A DNA stretch of 53,245 nucleotides. Source: Streptomyces blattellae (lineage in GTDB: Bacteria; Actinomycetota; Actinomycetes; Streptomycetales; Streptomycetaceae). Position 1 is the stretch's first letter. Every line of letters begins with the position of its first letter. The position numbers were made by a program, and so were the translations under genes. Shown here one piece after another: positions 26,135 through 34,644 of the stretch. The notes under the pieces are model-generated. The model did not search any database. It was not told where the DNA came from and saw only the letters and a program-made list of their open reading frames with translations. The DNA lies in assembly GCF_009709555.1 (NCBI RefSeq), contig NZ_WJBG01000183.1:1-53245 (forward strand). The letters run 5' to 3'.

Positions 26135-26644
26135 GGACGTGGGCACATCCTGGACGACGTGCTGAACACGCTCTACAGCCTGCCGTACCCGATGCCCTGG
26201 CCGCGGCTGCGTGACACCGTACACCTGGCCTATCGGACCTCCTTCCAGCTCGACGCCGGGTTGGACCTTCAACACCGGATGTGGTTCGAGCACGCCGACC
26301 GGGACCTGCGCGCGGTGCTCGACCTGCTGGACGACCTGGGCGTGATCGAGCGTGACCGTGGGATGGCCGATCCGGTGTTCCTCGACATCGACCTCTCCGA
26401 TGCCGGTCCCGAGCTGCTCGCGCACATGCCGCCGGAGCTCGCGGAGCTGCTGGGCGTCGCGGGGGCGGCAACGGACCCGGCGGCGCGGGAGCGTGCCGAT
26501 GCCCGGCGAGAGGAGCTGACCGCCGGGCCGGCGTCGTACGCCCTCGGTGGCGCGTTACCGTCGGGGTCGTGGCTGAGGGATGGGGCGAGGACGGACTGCG
26601 AGCCCTGCGTGGCGCGCTCTACGCGCAGAACGGACTGGCGTTGA
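26135..26644 (+). pseudogene. Probable 5'-truncated gene remnant
   Basis: Reads as a convincing protein: ILDDVLNTLYSLPYPMPWPR, TVHLAYRTSFQLDAGLDLQHRMWFE, DRDLRAVLDLLDDLGVIER, PPELAELLGVAGAATDPAAR. There is no start codon with a ribosome site (the first in-frame candidate is GTG 26159), and the frame runs into the Uma2 gene upstream and the next gene downstream. It is most likely the 3' end of a larger protein left by rearrangement. The family was not recognised. Confidence 0.4.
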
Positions 26645-27315
26645 TTGCGGCGTTGCGTCGTGGACCCGTGCGTGAGGTGCTGCAGCTGGCCGGCGACGGT
26701 GTGGCCGGGGCCGCGGCGCAGGGCCTGCCGGGGGCTGCGGAGACGGCGGCCTTGTTTCTCGGCGCCCTCCAGGAGCGAGGCTTCCGGGGTGATGAGGAGC
26801 TGGCGGACCGGTTGCGCGCGGCCACGGGAGACGCGGCGATCCCCCTCCTGCGCCCGCTCGCTGCCGATCTGGAGATGCTCGCCATGCTGCTGGAGGGCGA
26901 CCCGGCCGAGTCCGGTGGCCGGATCGATCTGTCCACAGGTGGGTGCTGGCCTGCGTTCACCGATGAGCTGGGGCCTGGGCCCGGGGCCGAGGAGGACGAC
27001 GATCCCGAGGGATGGCTGTACGTGCCGGCTCTGGGGTCCCGGGCCGGTTACCGGGACATGGAGCTGTTCATCGAAGAGGTCGAGGACGCCGCCCTTGCCG
27101 ACAGGCTGCGGATCGCCATCGGTGGGCGGGGCGCCTTCCGGCGCTTCAAGGCCGTCCTCGCCGGTGACGGGCGCTCCTGGAGCCGGTACCACCGGTTCCG
27201 CGATGAGCGACAGCGCGGCCGGGCCCGCGCCTGGCTGGCCGAGGAGGGCTACTTCCCGCACATCACCTTCTTCGTGGAGCCCGGCTCGGGTTCGTATTCT
27301 TCGGGGCCCGCATGA
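26569..27315 (+). CDS. UPF0158 family protein
   Basis: A 248-residue protein. The C-terminal half follows the UPF0158 pattern (GWLYVPALGSRAGYRDMELFIEEVEDAALADRLRIAIGGRGAFRRFKAVL, then WSRYHRFRDERQRGRARAWLAEEGY). The N-terminal ~100 residues are helical with an Ala/Leu-rich region. The GTG start lies inside the end of the preceding remnant and lacks a clear ribosome site, so the N-terminus is uncertain. Function unknown. Confidence 0.6.
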   Translation: MAEGWGEDGLRALRGALYAQNGLALIAALRRGPVREVLQLAGDGVAGAAAQGLPGAAETAALFLGALQERGFRGDEELADRLRAATGDAAIPLLRPLAADLEMLAMLLEGDPAESGGRIDLSTGGCWPAFTDELGPGPGAEEDDDPEGWLYVPALGSRAGYRDMELFIEEVEDAALADRLRIAIGGRGAFRRFKAVLAGDGRSWSRYHRFRDERQRGRARAWLAEEGYFPHITFFVEPGSGSYSSGPA

Positions 27316-27535
27316 CTCTTTGCTGCCCCTGTCCTGCATGGTCCGGGGGCGCTGTCACCGGGCCCAGCGGCGCCGGTTGATCGCTGATGGAAGCGTGTCC
27401 GCCGACAGGCGGGCTGCGTGAGATGACTGCCGATCACCGGTGTCCGGGTCGACCAGGCGGCAATCGAGTGCGGGTGCGCGGCGGCTCGGAGCAACCAGGC
27501 CGTGTGGCCGGCACATCTGGGTACGTCTGTGGCTG

Positions 27536-28726
27536 TCAGGCGGCCAGCGTCTTGAGTCGGGAGGCCGCCTCCTCCAGCACGCCCGTCCGCTTGCAGAACG
27601 CGAAGCGGACAAAGGGTGCGCCCTGCTCGCGGTGGTCATAAAAGACCGCGTTGGGGATCGCGACCACCCCGCAGCGCTCCGGCAGCGCACGGCAGAAGGT
27701 GAAACCGTCGCTCTCACCAAGGGGCCGGATATCGGTGGTGATGAAGTACGTGCCGGCCGGGCGGAAGACCTTGAAGCCCGCCTGCTCCAGGCCGCCCGCG
27801 AGCAGGTCCCGTTTGGCCAGCATGTCCGCGCGGAAGTCCGCGAAGTAGGAGTCGGGCAGGCGCAGGGCCTCGGCCACGGCGTATTGGAAGGGCCCGGAGG
27901 CGACATACGTCAGGAACTGCTTGGCCGAGCGGACGGCGGCGACGAGATCGGGGGCGCCGGTAACCCAGCCGACCTTCCAGCCCGTGAAGGAGAACGACTT
28001 CCCGGCCGAGCCGATGGTGACCGTCCGTTCGCGCATCCCCGGGAACGTGGCCAGGGGCAGGTGCTCGGCGTCGTCGAAGACCAGGTGCTCGTACACCTCG
28101 TCCGTGACCACCAGCAGATCCCGCTCGACCGCCAGCTCGGCGATCGCGGTCAGCTCCTCGCGGGTGAGGACGGTGCCGGTCGGGTTGTGCGGGCTGTTGA
28201 TCAGCAGGAGGCGGGTGCGGTCGGTCACCGCGTCGCGCAGCTCGTCGAGGTTGAGGCGGAAGCCATCGTCGTCCGGGCGCAGTGTCACCGGCACGCGCGT
28301 GCCGCCCGCCATGGCGATACAGGCCGCGTAGGAGTCGTAGTACGGCTCGAAGGCGATCACTTCGTCGCCGGGTTCGAGCAGGGCCAGGAGGGAGGCGGCG
28401 ATCGCCTCGGTCGCGCCCGCCGTCACCAGGACTTCACGGTCCGGGTCGTACGACAGCCCGTACCGCCGCCGCTGATGTGCCGCGACGGCGCCACGCAGCT
28501 CGGGGATGCCGGGACCCGGCGGGTACTGGTTGCCGTGGCCGTCGCGCAGGGCGCGCACCGCGGCCTCCCTGACTTCGTCGGGCCCGTCGGTGTCGGGGAA
28601 GCCCTGACCGAGGTTGATCGACCCGGTCTGCAGGGCGAGCGCGGACATCTCGGCGAAGATCGTCGTCCCGAACTCGGCGAGTCGGCGGTTGAGGAGCGGG
28701 CGTGCGCTGGAGGTCATGCCGGTCAT
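27536..28726 (-). CDS. Class I/II PLP-dependent aminotransferase
   Basis: A 396-residue fold-type I aminotransferase of the aspartate/kynurenine aminotransferase group. Features: INLGQGFPDTDGPDEV, GHGNQYPPGPGIPELRGAVA, TAGATEAIAASLLALLEPGDEVIAFEPYYDSY, NSPHNPTGTVLTREEL, the PLP lysine K243 in GSAGKSFSFTGWKVGW, and the C-terminal substrate arginine in APFVRFAFCK. It may transaminate aromatic or sulfur amino acids or keto acids. Start 28726 (MTGMTSS) or ATG 28717 are both possible. A decayed second copy of its 3' end is at 24919-25355. Confidence 0.9.
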   Translation of the reverse strand: MTGMTSSARPLLNRRLAEFGTTIFAEMSALALQTGSINLGQGFPDTDGPDEVREAAVRALRDGHGNQYPPGPGIPELRGAVAAHQRRRYGLSYDPDREVLVTAGATEAIAASLLALLEPGDEVIAFEPYYDSYAACIAMAGGTRVPVTLRPDDDGFRLNLDELRDAVTDRTRLLLINSPHNPTGTVLTREELTAIAELAVERDLLVVTDEVYEHLVFDDAEHLPLATFPGMRERTVTIGSAGKSFSFTGWKVGWVTGAPDLVAAVRSAKQFLTYVASGPFQYAVAEALRLPDSYFADFRADMLAKRDLLAGGLEQAGFKVFRPAGTYFITTDIRPLGESDGFTFCRALPERCGVVAIPNAVFYDHREQGAPFVRFAFCKRTGVLEEAASRLKTLAA

Positions 28727-28856
28727 CCTGCGCCCAAGCTCTGGACTTCCTCAACTCTGCTTTGACGGCCGGGCGGGCCGGGCATCCCCAGGTCACGCAA
28801 GACAGCGAGGCGCCCACGGGGGGTCGCTTCGGGGGAAACGGAAGGAGGGTGACGCC

Positions 28857-29093
28857 ATGGTCATCGGCATCATCCTGGCTGTTCTGGTTGTTCTGGTCGT
28901 CTTCTTCGTCGGCGCGATCGTCAGGCGGAACAGTTCCACGAGGCGGCGGGTGCGGTCCCACAGCCGCGGCAGCAGTGCCGGATCCGGCGGCAGCTGGTGG
29001 TCCGGCGGGGGAGACACCGGCACGTCCTGCGGGAGCGGCTCCTCCTGTGGGGGTGGCTCGTCCTGCGGCGGCGGATGCGGTGGAGGCAGCTGA
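28857..29093 (+). CDS. Small single-helix membrane protein with Ser/Gly/Cys-rich tail
   Basis: A 78-residue protein: MVIGIILAVLVVLVVFFVGAI membrane helix (residues 1-21), a basic Arg/Ser stretch, then a low-complexity tail with SSCGGG and CGGGS units carrying four cysteines. GGAAGGAGGG lies six bases upstream of ATG 28857. A strong terminator follows. The tail could bind metal or form disulfides; no family was recognised. Confidence 0.6.
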   Translation: MVIGIILAVLVVLVVFFVGAIVRRNSSTRRRVRSHSRGSSAGSGGSWWSGGGDTGTSCGSGSSCGGGSSCGGGCGGGS

Positions 29094-29136
29094 CACGGGG
29101 CAGCTGAGCTCCGGAAGGGGGATCCGCATCCGGACC

Positions 29137-29170
29137 ACGGGGCCCGCGCTTTCCGCGCGGGCCCCGTTCT
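29137..29170 (+). terminator. Terminator after the small membrane protein gene
   Basis: A 13-bp perfect stem (29137-29149, ACGGGGCCCGCGC, with 29155-29167) and 5-base loop TTTCC, followed by TCT. Confidence 0.8.
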
Positions 29171-29502
29171 CGGCTGGACCGGTGCCCTCACCGGCCCGGA
29201 GGAAACGAACCGCGCGTCCAGCGGAGCGCAACGCTCCGGCGCACGCCACACGCGCTGGGGCGTACGCCGTAGTTGAACAGTTGAGCTGTAGAGCCCACTG
29301 AGGGATGGAAACCCTACGAAGTTGGGTAAAAACGCTGTGGATACGCCTCATTTCATGATTCCCTCTAAATCACCAAAGCGGCCCCTCGGACGTCCCGCGG
29401 ACACCTGTTCCCGACCGGGCTGACCGGGCTGATCCCCCGGCGTGGACCGGAACTGCCGGACCCGCCCCTCCCTTTTTCTTTGCGTGCTAGCGGAGCCGAC
29501 CC
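29171..29502. other. Intergenic region upstream of DUF2617
   Basis: No gene is supported. It contains a small hairpin (CGGAGCG/CGCTCCG, about 29220-29236), a locally AT-rich stretch at about 29310-29375 that is the likeliest promoter region, and a pyrimidine run CCCTCCCTTTTTCTTT at 29467-29482. No confident promoter was assigned. Confidence 0.4.
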
Positions 29503-30093
29503 ATGCTCACGACCCTGAACACCTCGTACACCGACACGCGCGCGGCCGACCTCGCCTGGGCCCTGGGGCGTGAGCCGCTGCCCGCACTGGCCACCCTCGA
29601 CCTCGAACTGGCCGGGACAAAGCTCCAGTTGAGACTGCTCGGCGCATCCCACCAGGTGCTCCTGGAGGAGGGGCAGGGCGTCTGCTCGGAGACGGTGGCG
29701 TGCATTCCGGGCAGCAGCACACCGCTGCCGCTCGGCGTCGCCAAGCGGGTGGGCGACTGGGAGTACGAGTTCGCGGCACGCGTCGAGATGCTCTCCCCGG
29801 GCTCCTTCGCGGGCCGCGCCCAGGAGTTGCTGGCCCTCGTCTCCGACCACCCGCACGGCCTCGCCGGAGTCTTCCCCGGCAGCCCGCACGCCTTCACCGC
29901 GCTGCTGGCCCAGCGGCACGAGGGGCAGGTGCACTGGCGGACCTGGCACGCGTACCCGCAGGACGGGCAGTTGGTGGCGACGCGGACCCGGGTCGGGGTG
30001 CGGGTGCCGACCGCCCGGCCGAGTCCGGTGCCGGTGTCCTCCCGCCCGGGTGCGGGGGAGTTCGCGGCCCAAACCGGTAACCGCCGACCGTAA
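29503..30093 (+). CDS. DUF2617 family protein
   Basis: A 196-residue protein matching the actinobacterial DUF2617 pattern (MLTTLNTSYTDTRAADLAW, LELAGTKLQLRLLGASHQV, ETVACIPG, LPLGVAKRVGDWEYEFAARVE, GVFPGSPHAFTAL, GQVHWRTWHAYPQDGQLVAT). There is no signal peptide or catalytic motif, and the role is unknown. It precedes the spermidine-synthase-like gene by 58 bp on the same strand and may be cotranscribed with it. Confidence 0.8.
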   Translation: MLTTLNTSYTDTRAADLAWALGREPLPALATLDLELAGTKLQLRLLGASHQVLLEEGQGVCSETVACIPGSSTPLPLGVAKRVGDWEYEFAARVEMLSPGSFAGRAQELLALVSDHPHGLAGVFPGSPHAFTALLAQRHEGQVHWRTWHAYPQDGQLVATRTRVGVRVPTARPSPVPVSSRPGAGEFAAQTGNRRP

Positions 30094-30151
30094 ACAGAGT
30101 CCACACGTGTGGGTGACGAAGCGTGCCCGCGGTGTGACGTAACGTCGCAAC

Positions 30152-31789
30152 GTGATCGAACCGCACGCGCCCGCCCCACCCGGCACACCGCCGCCCTGGG
30201 GCGGCCCCGGGCGGCTGCCCGTCCGGCCCGGCGTCGGCCGGTTCCTGGTCCTCGCGGGCGTGTTCGTCTGCGCCGCCTGCGGACTCGTGTACGAACTCGA
30301 ACTCGTCGCCCTCGCCTCGTACTTGATCGGCGACTCGGTCACCCAGGCGTCCGTCGTGCTGTCCGTGATGGTCTTCGCGATGGGCATCGGCTCACTCGCC
30401 GCGAAACGGTTGTGCAGCCTCGCCGCGGCCGGCTTCGGCGCGATCGAGGCGACGCTCGCGCTGGTCGGCGGCTGCAGCGCGATGGCCCTGTACGCCGTCT
30501 TCGCCTGGAACGGCGACTGGTGTGGCCTGTGGGGACACGGCCCCCGGGTCCTGCTCGTCACCTTCTCCCTCGCCATCGGCCTGCTGATCGGCGCCGAAGT
30601 CCCGCTGCTGATGGAGCTGATCCAGCGCATCCGGCGCCAGGACGCGGGCGGCGCCGTCGCCGACCTGTTCGCGGCGGACTACGTCGGCGCGCTCGTCGGC
30701 GGCCTCGCCTTCCCCTTCGTACTCCTGCCGCAACTGGGCCAGTTGACCGGCGCGCTGATCACGGGCGCGGTCAACGCGGTGGTCGGCGGCGCGCTGGTGC
30801 TGGGCCTGTTCCGCAGCGATCTCACCGCGCGTGGCAGGTGGTTGCTGGTGCTGGCCAACCTCACCGTCCTCGGCATCCTCGCGACCGCCGCCGTCCACGT
30901 CGACGACTTCGAACGGGCGGCCCGGCAGGCCGTGTACGGCAGGGACGTACGGGTGGCCGTACAGACCGACGTCCAGGAGATCGTCCTCACCGGCGGCACC
31001 GACGGCCGCCCCCTCAACCTCTACCTCGACGGCCGGCTCCGCGTCGGCGGCCACGACGAGCGCCGCTACCACGAGGCGCTGGTCCACCCCGCGATGAACG
31101 GCCCGCACGCGCGCGTGGTGATCCTCGGCGGCGGCGACGGGCTGGCCGCACGCGAAGTCCTGCGCCACCCCGGCGTCCACCGTGTCGACATCGTCGAACG
31201 CGACCCGGAAGTGGCCCGCCTGGCCCGCCGGGACCCCGCCCTCTCCGCACTCAACGGCCATGCCTACGACGACCCCCGCGTCCATGTGAGCACGGCGGAC
31301 GCCTTCGCCTGGCTGCGGTCGGCGCCCAGGTCGGCGTACGACGTGGTCATCTCCGACCTGCCGGACCCCGGGATCACAGCGAGCACCAAGCTGTACTCGC
31401 AGGAGTTCTACGGCCTGGCGCGGCGCGTGCTGGATCCGGCAGGCCGTCTGGCGGTGCACGCCGGGCCCGTGTCCTCGCGCCCGGAGGCGTTCTGGACGGT
31501 CGACACGACCGTGTGCTCCGCGTCCCTGCACACCTCCCCCTACCGCCTCGCCGGCCGCGAAGCGGGCCACCCCGCCGGCCCCGACCGCTCGACCGGCCGC
31601 ACGAGAGACGTCCCCCACGACTGGGGCTTCGTCCTGGCGGCGCGCGAGGGAAGACCACCACTGAGACTGGCGCCGCTGCCGGCTCTCCGGACGTTGACTC
31701 AACGGGATTTGACGAGGGGGGCGGAGGTGCTTGAGGGGATGCGGGTGAGGGACTTGGAGGCTTCGACGCTGGTGCATCCGCGGTATTGA
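30152..31789 (+). CDS. Membrane-fused spermidine synthase-like aminopropyltransferase
   Basis: A 545-residue fusion. About seven membrane helices (residues about 28-250, FLVLAGVFVCAACGLVYELELVALASYLIG onward) precede a spermidine-synthase-like methyltransferase-fold domain (LYLDGRLRVGGHDERRYHEALVHPAM, VVILGGGDGLAAREVLRHPGV, VDIVERDPEVARLAR, RVHVSTADAFAWL, YDVVISDLPDP, LYSQEFYGLARRVL). The GGGDG SAM-type site and DLPDP motif are intact. Polyamine or related product formation is a family-level inference; no S-adenosylmethionine decarboxylase gene is nearby. GTG 30152. Confidence 0.85.
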   Translation: MIEPHAPAPPGTPPPWGGPGRLPVRPGVGRFLVLAGVFVCAACGLVYELELVALASYLIGDSVTQASVVLSVMVFAMGIGSLAAKRLCSLAAAGFGAIEATLALVGGCSAMALYAVFAWNGDWCGLWGHGPRVLLVTFSLAIGLLIGAEVPLLMELIQRIRRQDAGGAVADLFAADYVGALVGGLAFPFVLLPQLGQLTGALITGAVNAVVGGALVLGLFRSDLTARGRWLLVLANLTVLGILATAAVHVDDFERAARQAVYGRDVRVAVQTDVQEIVLTGGTDGRPLNLYLDGRLRVGGHDERRYHEALVHPAMNGPHARVVILGGGDGLAAREVLRHPGVHRVDIVERDPEVARLARRDPALSALNGHAYDDPRVHVSTADAFAWLRSAPRSAYDVVISDLPDPGITASTKLYSQEFYGLARRVLDPAGRLAVHAGPVSSRPEAFWTVDTTVCSASLHTSPYRLAGREAGHPAGPDRSTGRTRDVPHDWGFVLAAREGRPPLRLAPLPALRTLTQRDLTRGAEVLEGMRVRDLEASTLVHPRY

Positions 31790-31800
31790 GGGGGTGGGGC

Positions 31801-31964
31801 GGTGGTGGGGTGGCTTGGGGGGACGCGGGTGAGGGGGTGGGGTGGCTTGGGGGGACGCGGGTGAGGGGGTGGGGTGGCTTGGGGGGATGCGGGTGAGGGG
31901 GTGGGGTGGCTTGGGGGGAGCGGCGGGGGCGGTATTGAGGGGTTGGAGTGGCTTGGGGGGAGCG
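31801..31964 (+). repeat. G-rich 32-bp tandem repeat
   Basis: Units begin at 31801, 31833 and 31865, with a fourth partly degenerate from 31897 and a half unit near 31940. Each unit has G5-T-G4-T-GG, then G6 and GGG runs, so the plus strand carries several quadruplex-prone G tracts in a row. It starts 11 bp after the spermidine-synthase-like gene stop. Confidence 0.9.
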
Positions 31965-31982
31965 GGCGGTATTGAGTAAGCG

Positions 31983-32067
31983 GGGGCGGCCATGCGGGGT
32001 CGGGGCGGCGATGCGGGAGTGGGGCGGCCATGCGGGGTCGGGGCGGCGATGCGGGAGTGGGGCGGCG
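31983..32067 (+). repeat. 38-bp tandem repeat, two copies plus partial third
   Basis: Identical 38-bp copies at 31983-32020 and 32021-32058 (each containing GGGGCGGCCATGCGGGG), then GGGGCGGCG. It is G-rich on the same strand as the preceding 32-bp array, and lies 115 bp upstream of the CoxG-like gene. Confidence 0.9.
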
Positions 32068-32181
32068 CTCAGGGGGTCGGGGCGGCGGCCTTACGTCCGC
32101 CGGTCGACGTCCGCACAAAGGCGCGGCGACTTGCGGCCAACGAGGGCGTACGACCGGCCGCCGCGGGTAGGCTCGGCCAAC

Positions 32182-32985
32182 ATGGAGCATGAGGTGTTCG
32201 TTCCGGTTCCGGCCGAGCGGCTGAGGGAGGCGTTGGCCGACCCCGCACGGATCGCCCGGGCGGTTCCCGGACTCCAGCAGGACGCCGGTGCCGAGCCCGT
32301 CACCGGCAGGCTGAAGGTACGCGTCGGCGGCCACACCATCACCTACCGCGGCTCCGCCCGGCTCTCCGGGCAGGACGACGGCTCGTACGGCATCGAGTGC
32401 GACGCGACCGAGGCCCGCGGCAGCGGCTCCGTCAAGCTCGCCCTCACGCTTCGCCTCCGCGACACGGACGACGGCACGACGCTCACCTTCGACGGGACGG
32501 CCACGGCGGACGGGCGGGTCGCGGAGCTGGCGGAGGACGCCGTTGCCTCGGCGGTGACGCGGCTGCTGAACCGTTTCGCGGAGAATCTGGGGGCTGTGGC
32601 GGAGGAGGCGACGGGGGAGGCAGCGCCGGCGGAAGCGGGGGAGGCGGCGGCGGGAGGCGGGACGGAGGAGCCCGAGGATGCCGTCGCCGAGATGCCGGAG
32701 GAGCCCTCCGTATTCGATGCGGAGGTGCCCGCACCGACGCTCGATGCGCATGCCGACGCCGATGCCGATGCACCGGCCCCCGCCGAGGCTGCCCACGCAC
32801 GGCGGACGATGATCGGCCGCAGCGCGGAGGAGGTCGACCATGCGCCGCCGCGGGGGCGCTACGCACCCGTTCCGGCGCCGCAGACGGTTGCCCCTCACTC
32901 GGCGCTTCGCTGGGCGGCTCCGGCTGCGGCGCTGGTGCTGGGGTCGGCGATCGTGGTCGGCAGGGTGCTGCGCAAGCGGCGCTGA
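32182..32985 (+). CDS. SRPBCC/CoxG-like protein with C-terminal membrane anchor
   Basis: A 267-residue protein. Residues 1-150 form an SRPBCC (START-like) domain of the carbon-monoxide-dehydrogenase subunit G group (VPAERLREALADPARIARAVPGLQ, VTGRLKVRVGGHTITYRGSARL, TLRLRDTDDGTTLTFDGTATADGRVAEL). Residues about 155-235 are a low-complexity Ala/Glu/Pro linker. The C-terminus is a membrane helix, APAAALVLGSAIVVGRVLRKRR. No CO dehydrogenase genes are nearby, so it is not a true CoxG. ATG 32182 begins the SRPBCC fold. Confidence 0.82.
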   Translation: MEHEVFVPVPAERLREALADPARIARAVPGLQQDAGAEPVTGRLKVRVGGHTITYRGSARLSGQDDGSYGIECDATEARGSGSVKLALTLRLRDTDDGTTLTFDGTATADGRVAELAEDAVASAVTRLLNRFAENLGAVAEEATGEAAPAEAGEAAAGGGTEEPEDAVAEMPEEPSVFDAEVPAPTLDAHADADADAPAPAEAAHARRTMIGRSAEEVDHAPPRGRYAPVPAPQTVAPHSALRWAAPAAALVLGSAIVVGRVLRKRR

Positions 32986-33024
32986 GCCCGGGTTGTTCAC
33001 GCCCCCGCCGCCCCTGCCCGTCCC

Positions 33025-33096
33025 GTCCCTGGGGGCTGCGCCCCCGGACCCCGCTTCGGCCTGAACGGCCTCGTCCTCAAACGCCGGACGGGCTGA
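33025..33096 (+). repeat. Dispersed Streptomyces intergenic repeat (CAAACGCCGGACGG type)
   Basis: Contains GGGGGCTGCGCCCCCGG, then GCTTCGGCCTGAACGGCCTC, then CCTCAAACGCCGGACGGGCTGA, a modular palindromic sequence repeated many times in Streptomyces genomes. Located between the CoxG-like and epimerase genes, where it may act as a terminator. Confidence 0.75.
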
Positions 33097-33154
33097 AATA
33101 CCCGGACCGGCGCCGAGAAGTGAGCCCTCTTGATCTCCCCAGTAGGGTCGTGCC

Positions 33155-33955
33155 GTGAGTAACGAAGACATCACACTGACCGCGGGTGACGCGGAGGTGA
33201 TCGTCGCGCCGGGTAACGGTGGGCGAGTGGCCGGTCTGCGGATCGGCGGGGTCGAACTGCTCCGGCAGGGCAACCGCTTCGGATGCTTTCCGATGGTGCC
33301 CTGGTGCGGGCGGATCCGGGACGGACGGTTCCGGGACGGGGCCACGGTCCACCAGATGCCGCTCAACTCCCCGCCGCACGCCATCCACGGCACCGCCCGC
33401 GACGGCGCCTGGCGCACCGCCCGCAGGACGGCGAACGAGGCCGTCATCACGTACGACCTCGTCGACCCCTGGCCCTACCCCGGCCGGATCACCCAGGTCG
33501 TCGCCCTCGCCGAGGACGCCCTCACGCTCACCATGTCCGTGGAGACGTACGAGTCGTCCTTCCCTGCGCAGATCGGCTGGCATCCGTGGTTCAACCGGAC
33601 GCTCGGCGAGAGCGCGGACGTTGTCATCGGCCTGGCACCCGCGTGGCAGGAAGAGCGCGGCGACGATCATCTGCCGACCGGCAATCGGATCGAGCCGAAG
33701 CCCGGCCCCTGGGACGACTGCTTCGGCATGCCGGACGGCGTCGACGTCACCCTCACCTGGCCGCAGCTGCTGGAGCTGACGGTCAGGAGCAGCGAGGAGT
33801 GGGTCGTCGTGTACGACGAGCAGGACGCCGCCGTGTGTGTCGAGCCGCAGACCGGGCCGCCGGACGGGCTGAACAGCCTGCCCCGGCTCGTCACGCCCCT
33901 GGAGCCGCTGGAGGCCGCGACCACCTGGACCTGGCGCAGTCTGCGAGCTGTCTAA
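33155..33955 (+). CDS. Aldose 1-epimerase (galactose mutarotase family)
   Basis: A 266-residue beta-sandwich protein. Family features are GGRVAGLRIGGVELLRQ, MVPWCGRIRDGRF, PHAIHGTARDGAW (catalytic-region His), PAQIGWHPWFNR and VCVEPQTGPPDGLN (the catalytic Glu in EPQT). It interconverts sugar anomers or acts on hexose-6-phosphates. GTG 33155 is used. pyrE follows after 10 bp, suggesting cotranscription. Confidence 0.88.
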   Translation: MSNEDITLTAGDAEVIVAPGNGGRVAGLRIGGVELLRQGNRFGCFPMVPWCGRIRDGRFRDGATVHQMPLNSPPHAIHGTARDGAWRTARRTANEAVITYDLVDPWPYPGRITQVVALAEDALTLTMSVETYESSFPAQIGWHPWFNRTLGESADVVIGLAPAWQEERGDDHLPTGNRIEPKPGPWDDCFGMPDGVDVTLTWPQLLELTVRSSEEWVVVYDEQDAAVCVEPQTGPPDGLNSLPRLVTPLEPLEAATTWTWRSLRAV

Positions 33956-33965
33956 GCTGACAGAC

Positions 33966-34517
33966 ATGACGACGGACGTACGCGGCGCGCTGCTGCAGCA
34001 GATCAAGGACAAGGCCGTGGTGCACGGCAAGGTGACCCTCTCCTCCGGTATCGAGGCCGACTACTACGTCGACCTGCGCCGGATCACCCTCGACGGCGAG
34101 GCCGCACCGCTGGTCGGGCAGGTGCTGCTGGACCTGACCGGCGATCTGGACTTCGACGCGGTCGGCGGGCTGACCATGGGCGCCGACCCGGTCGCCGCGG
34201 CCATGCTGCACGCCGCCGCCGCGCACGGCCGGAAGCTGGACGCCTTCGTCGTACGCAAGGCCGCCAAGGCGCACGGCCTGCAGCGGCGGGTCGAGGGCCC
34301 GGACATCGCCGGCCGCCGTGTGCTCGTCGTCGAGGACACCTCCACCACCGGCGGCTCCCCGCTCACGGCCGTCGAGGCGGTGCGGGAGGCCGGTGCCGAG
34401 GTCGTCGCCGTCGCCACCATCGTCGACCGGGCGACCGGCGCCGCCGAGAAGATCCAGGAGGGCGCGGGGGTGCCGTACCGCTATGCGTACTCGAAGGACG
34501 AGCTGGGACTGGACTGA
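33966..34517 (+). CDS. pyrE: Orotate phosphoribosyltransferase
   Basis: Converts orotate and PRPP to OMP in pyrimidine synthesis. The 183-residue protein has the type I PRTase fold with the PRPP-binding motif VLVVEDTSTTGGS, the AVGGLTMGADPVA loop and AFVVRKAAKAHGLQRRVEG. Normal length for the actinobacterial enzyme. It begins 10 bp after the epimerase gene; fba follows after 127 bp. Confidence 0.95.
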   Translation: MTTDVRGALLQQIKDKAVVHGKVTLSSGIEADYYVDLRRITLDGEAAPLVGQVLLDLTGDLDFDAVGGLTMGADPVAAAMLHAAAAHGRKLDAFVVRKAAKAHGLQRRVEGPDIAGRRVLVVEDTSTTGGSPLTAVEAVREAGAEVVAVATIVDRATGAAEKIQEGAGVPYRYAYSKDELGLD

Positions 34518-34644
34518 CGGGGACCGACGCGGCGTCCCGATCATCCGGTGCTGTCTGGAAAGATGGCCGCGACGACGACGTCGACCCCCTAGGTCAGGGC
34601 CGTAAACCGGCAGAACGCAACCCGCACAGTCAAGGAGCGGACAG

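Noticed and set aside
28614..28856. N-terminal extension of the small Cys/Gly-rich membrane protein
   Set aside because: It would overlap the 5' end of the aminotransferase on the other strand; the ATG at 28857 has a strong GGAAGGAGGG ribosome site.
31801..32067. CRISPR-like array in the G-rich repeats
   Set aside because: Units of 32 and 38 bp are contiguous without unique spacers, and no cas genes are present.
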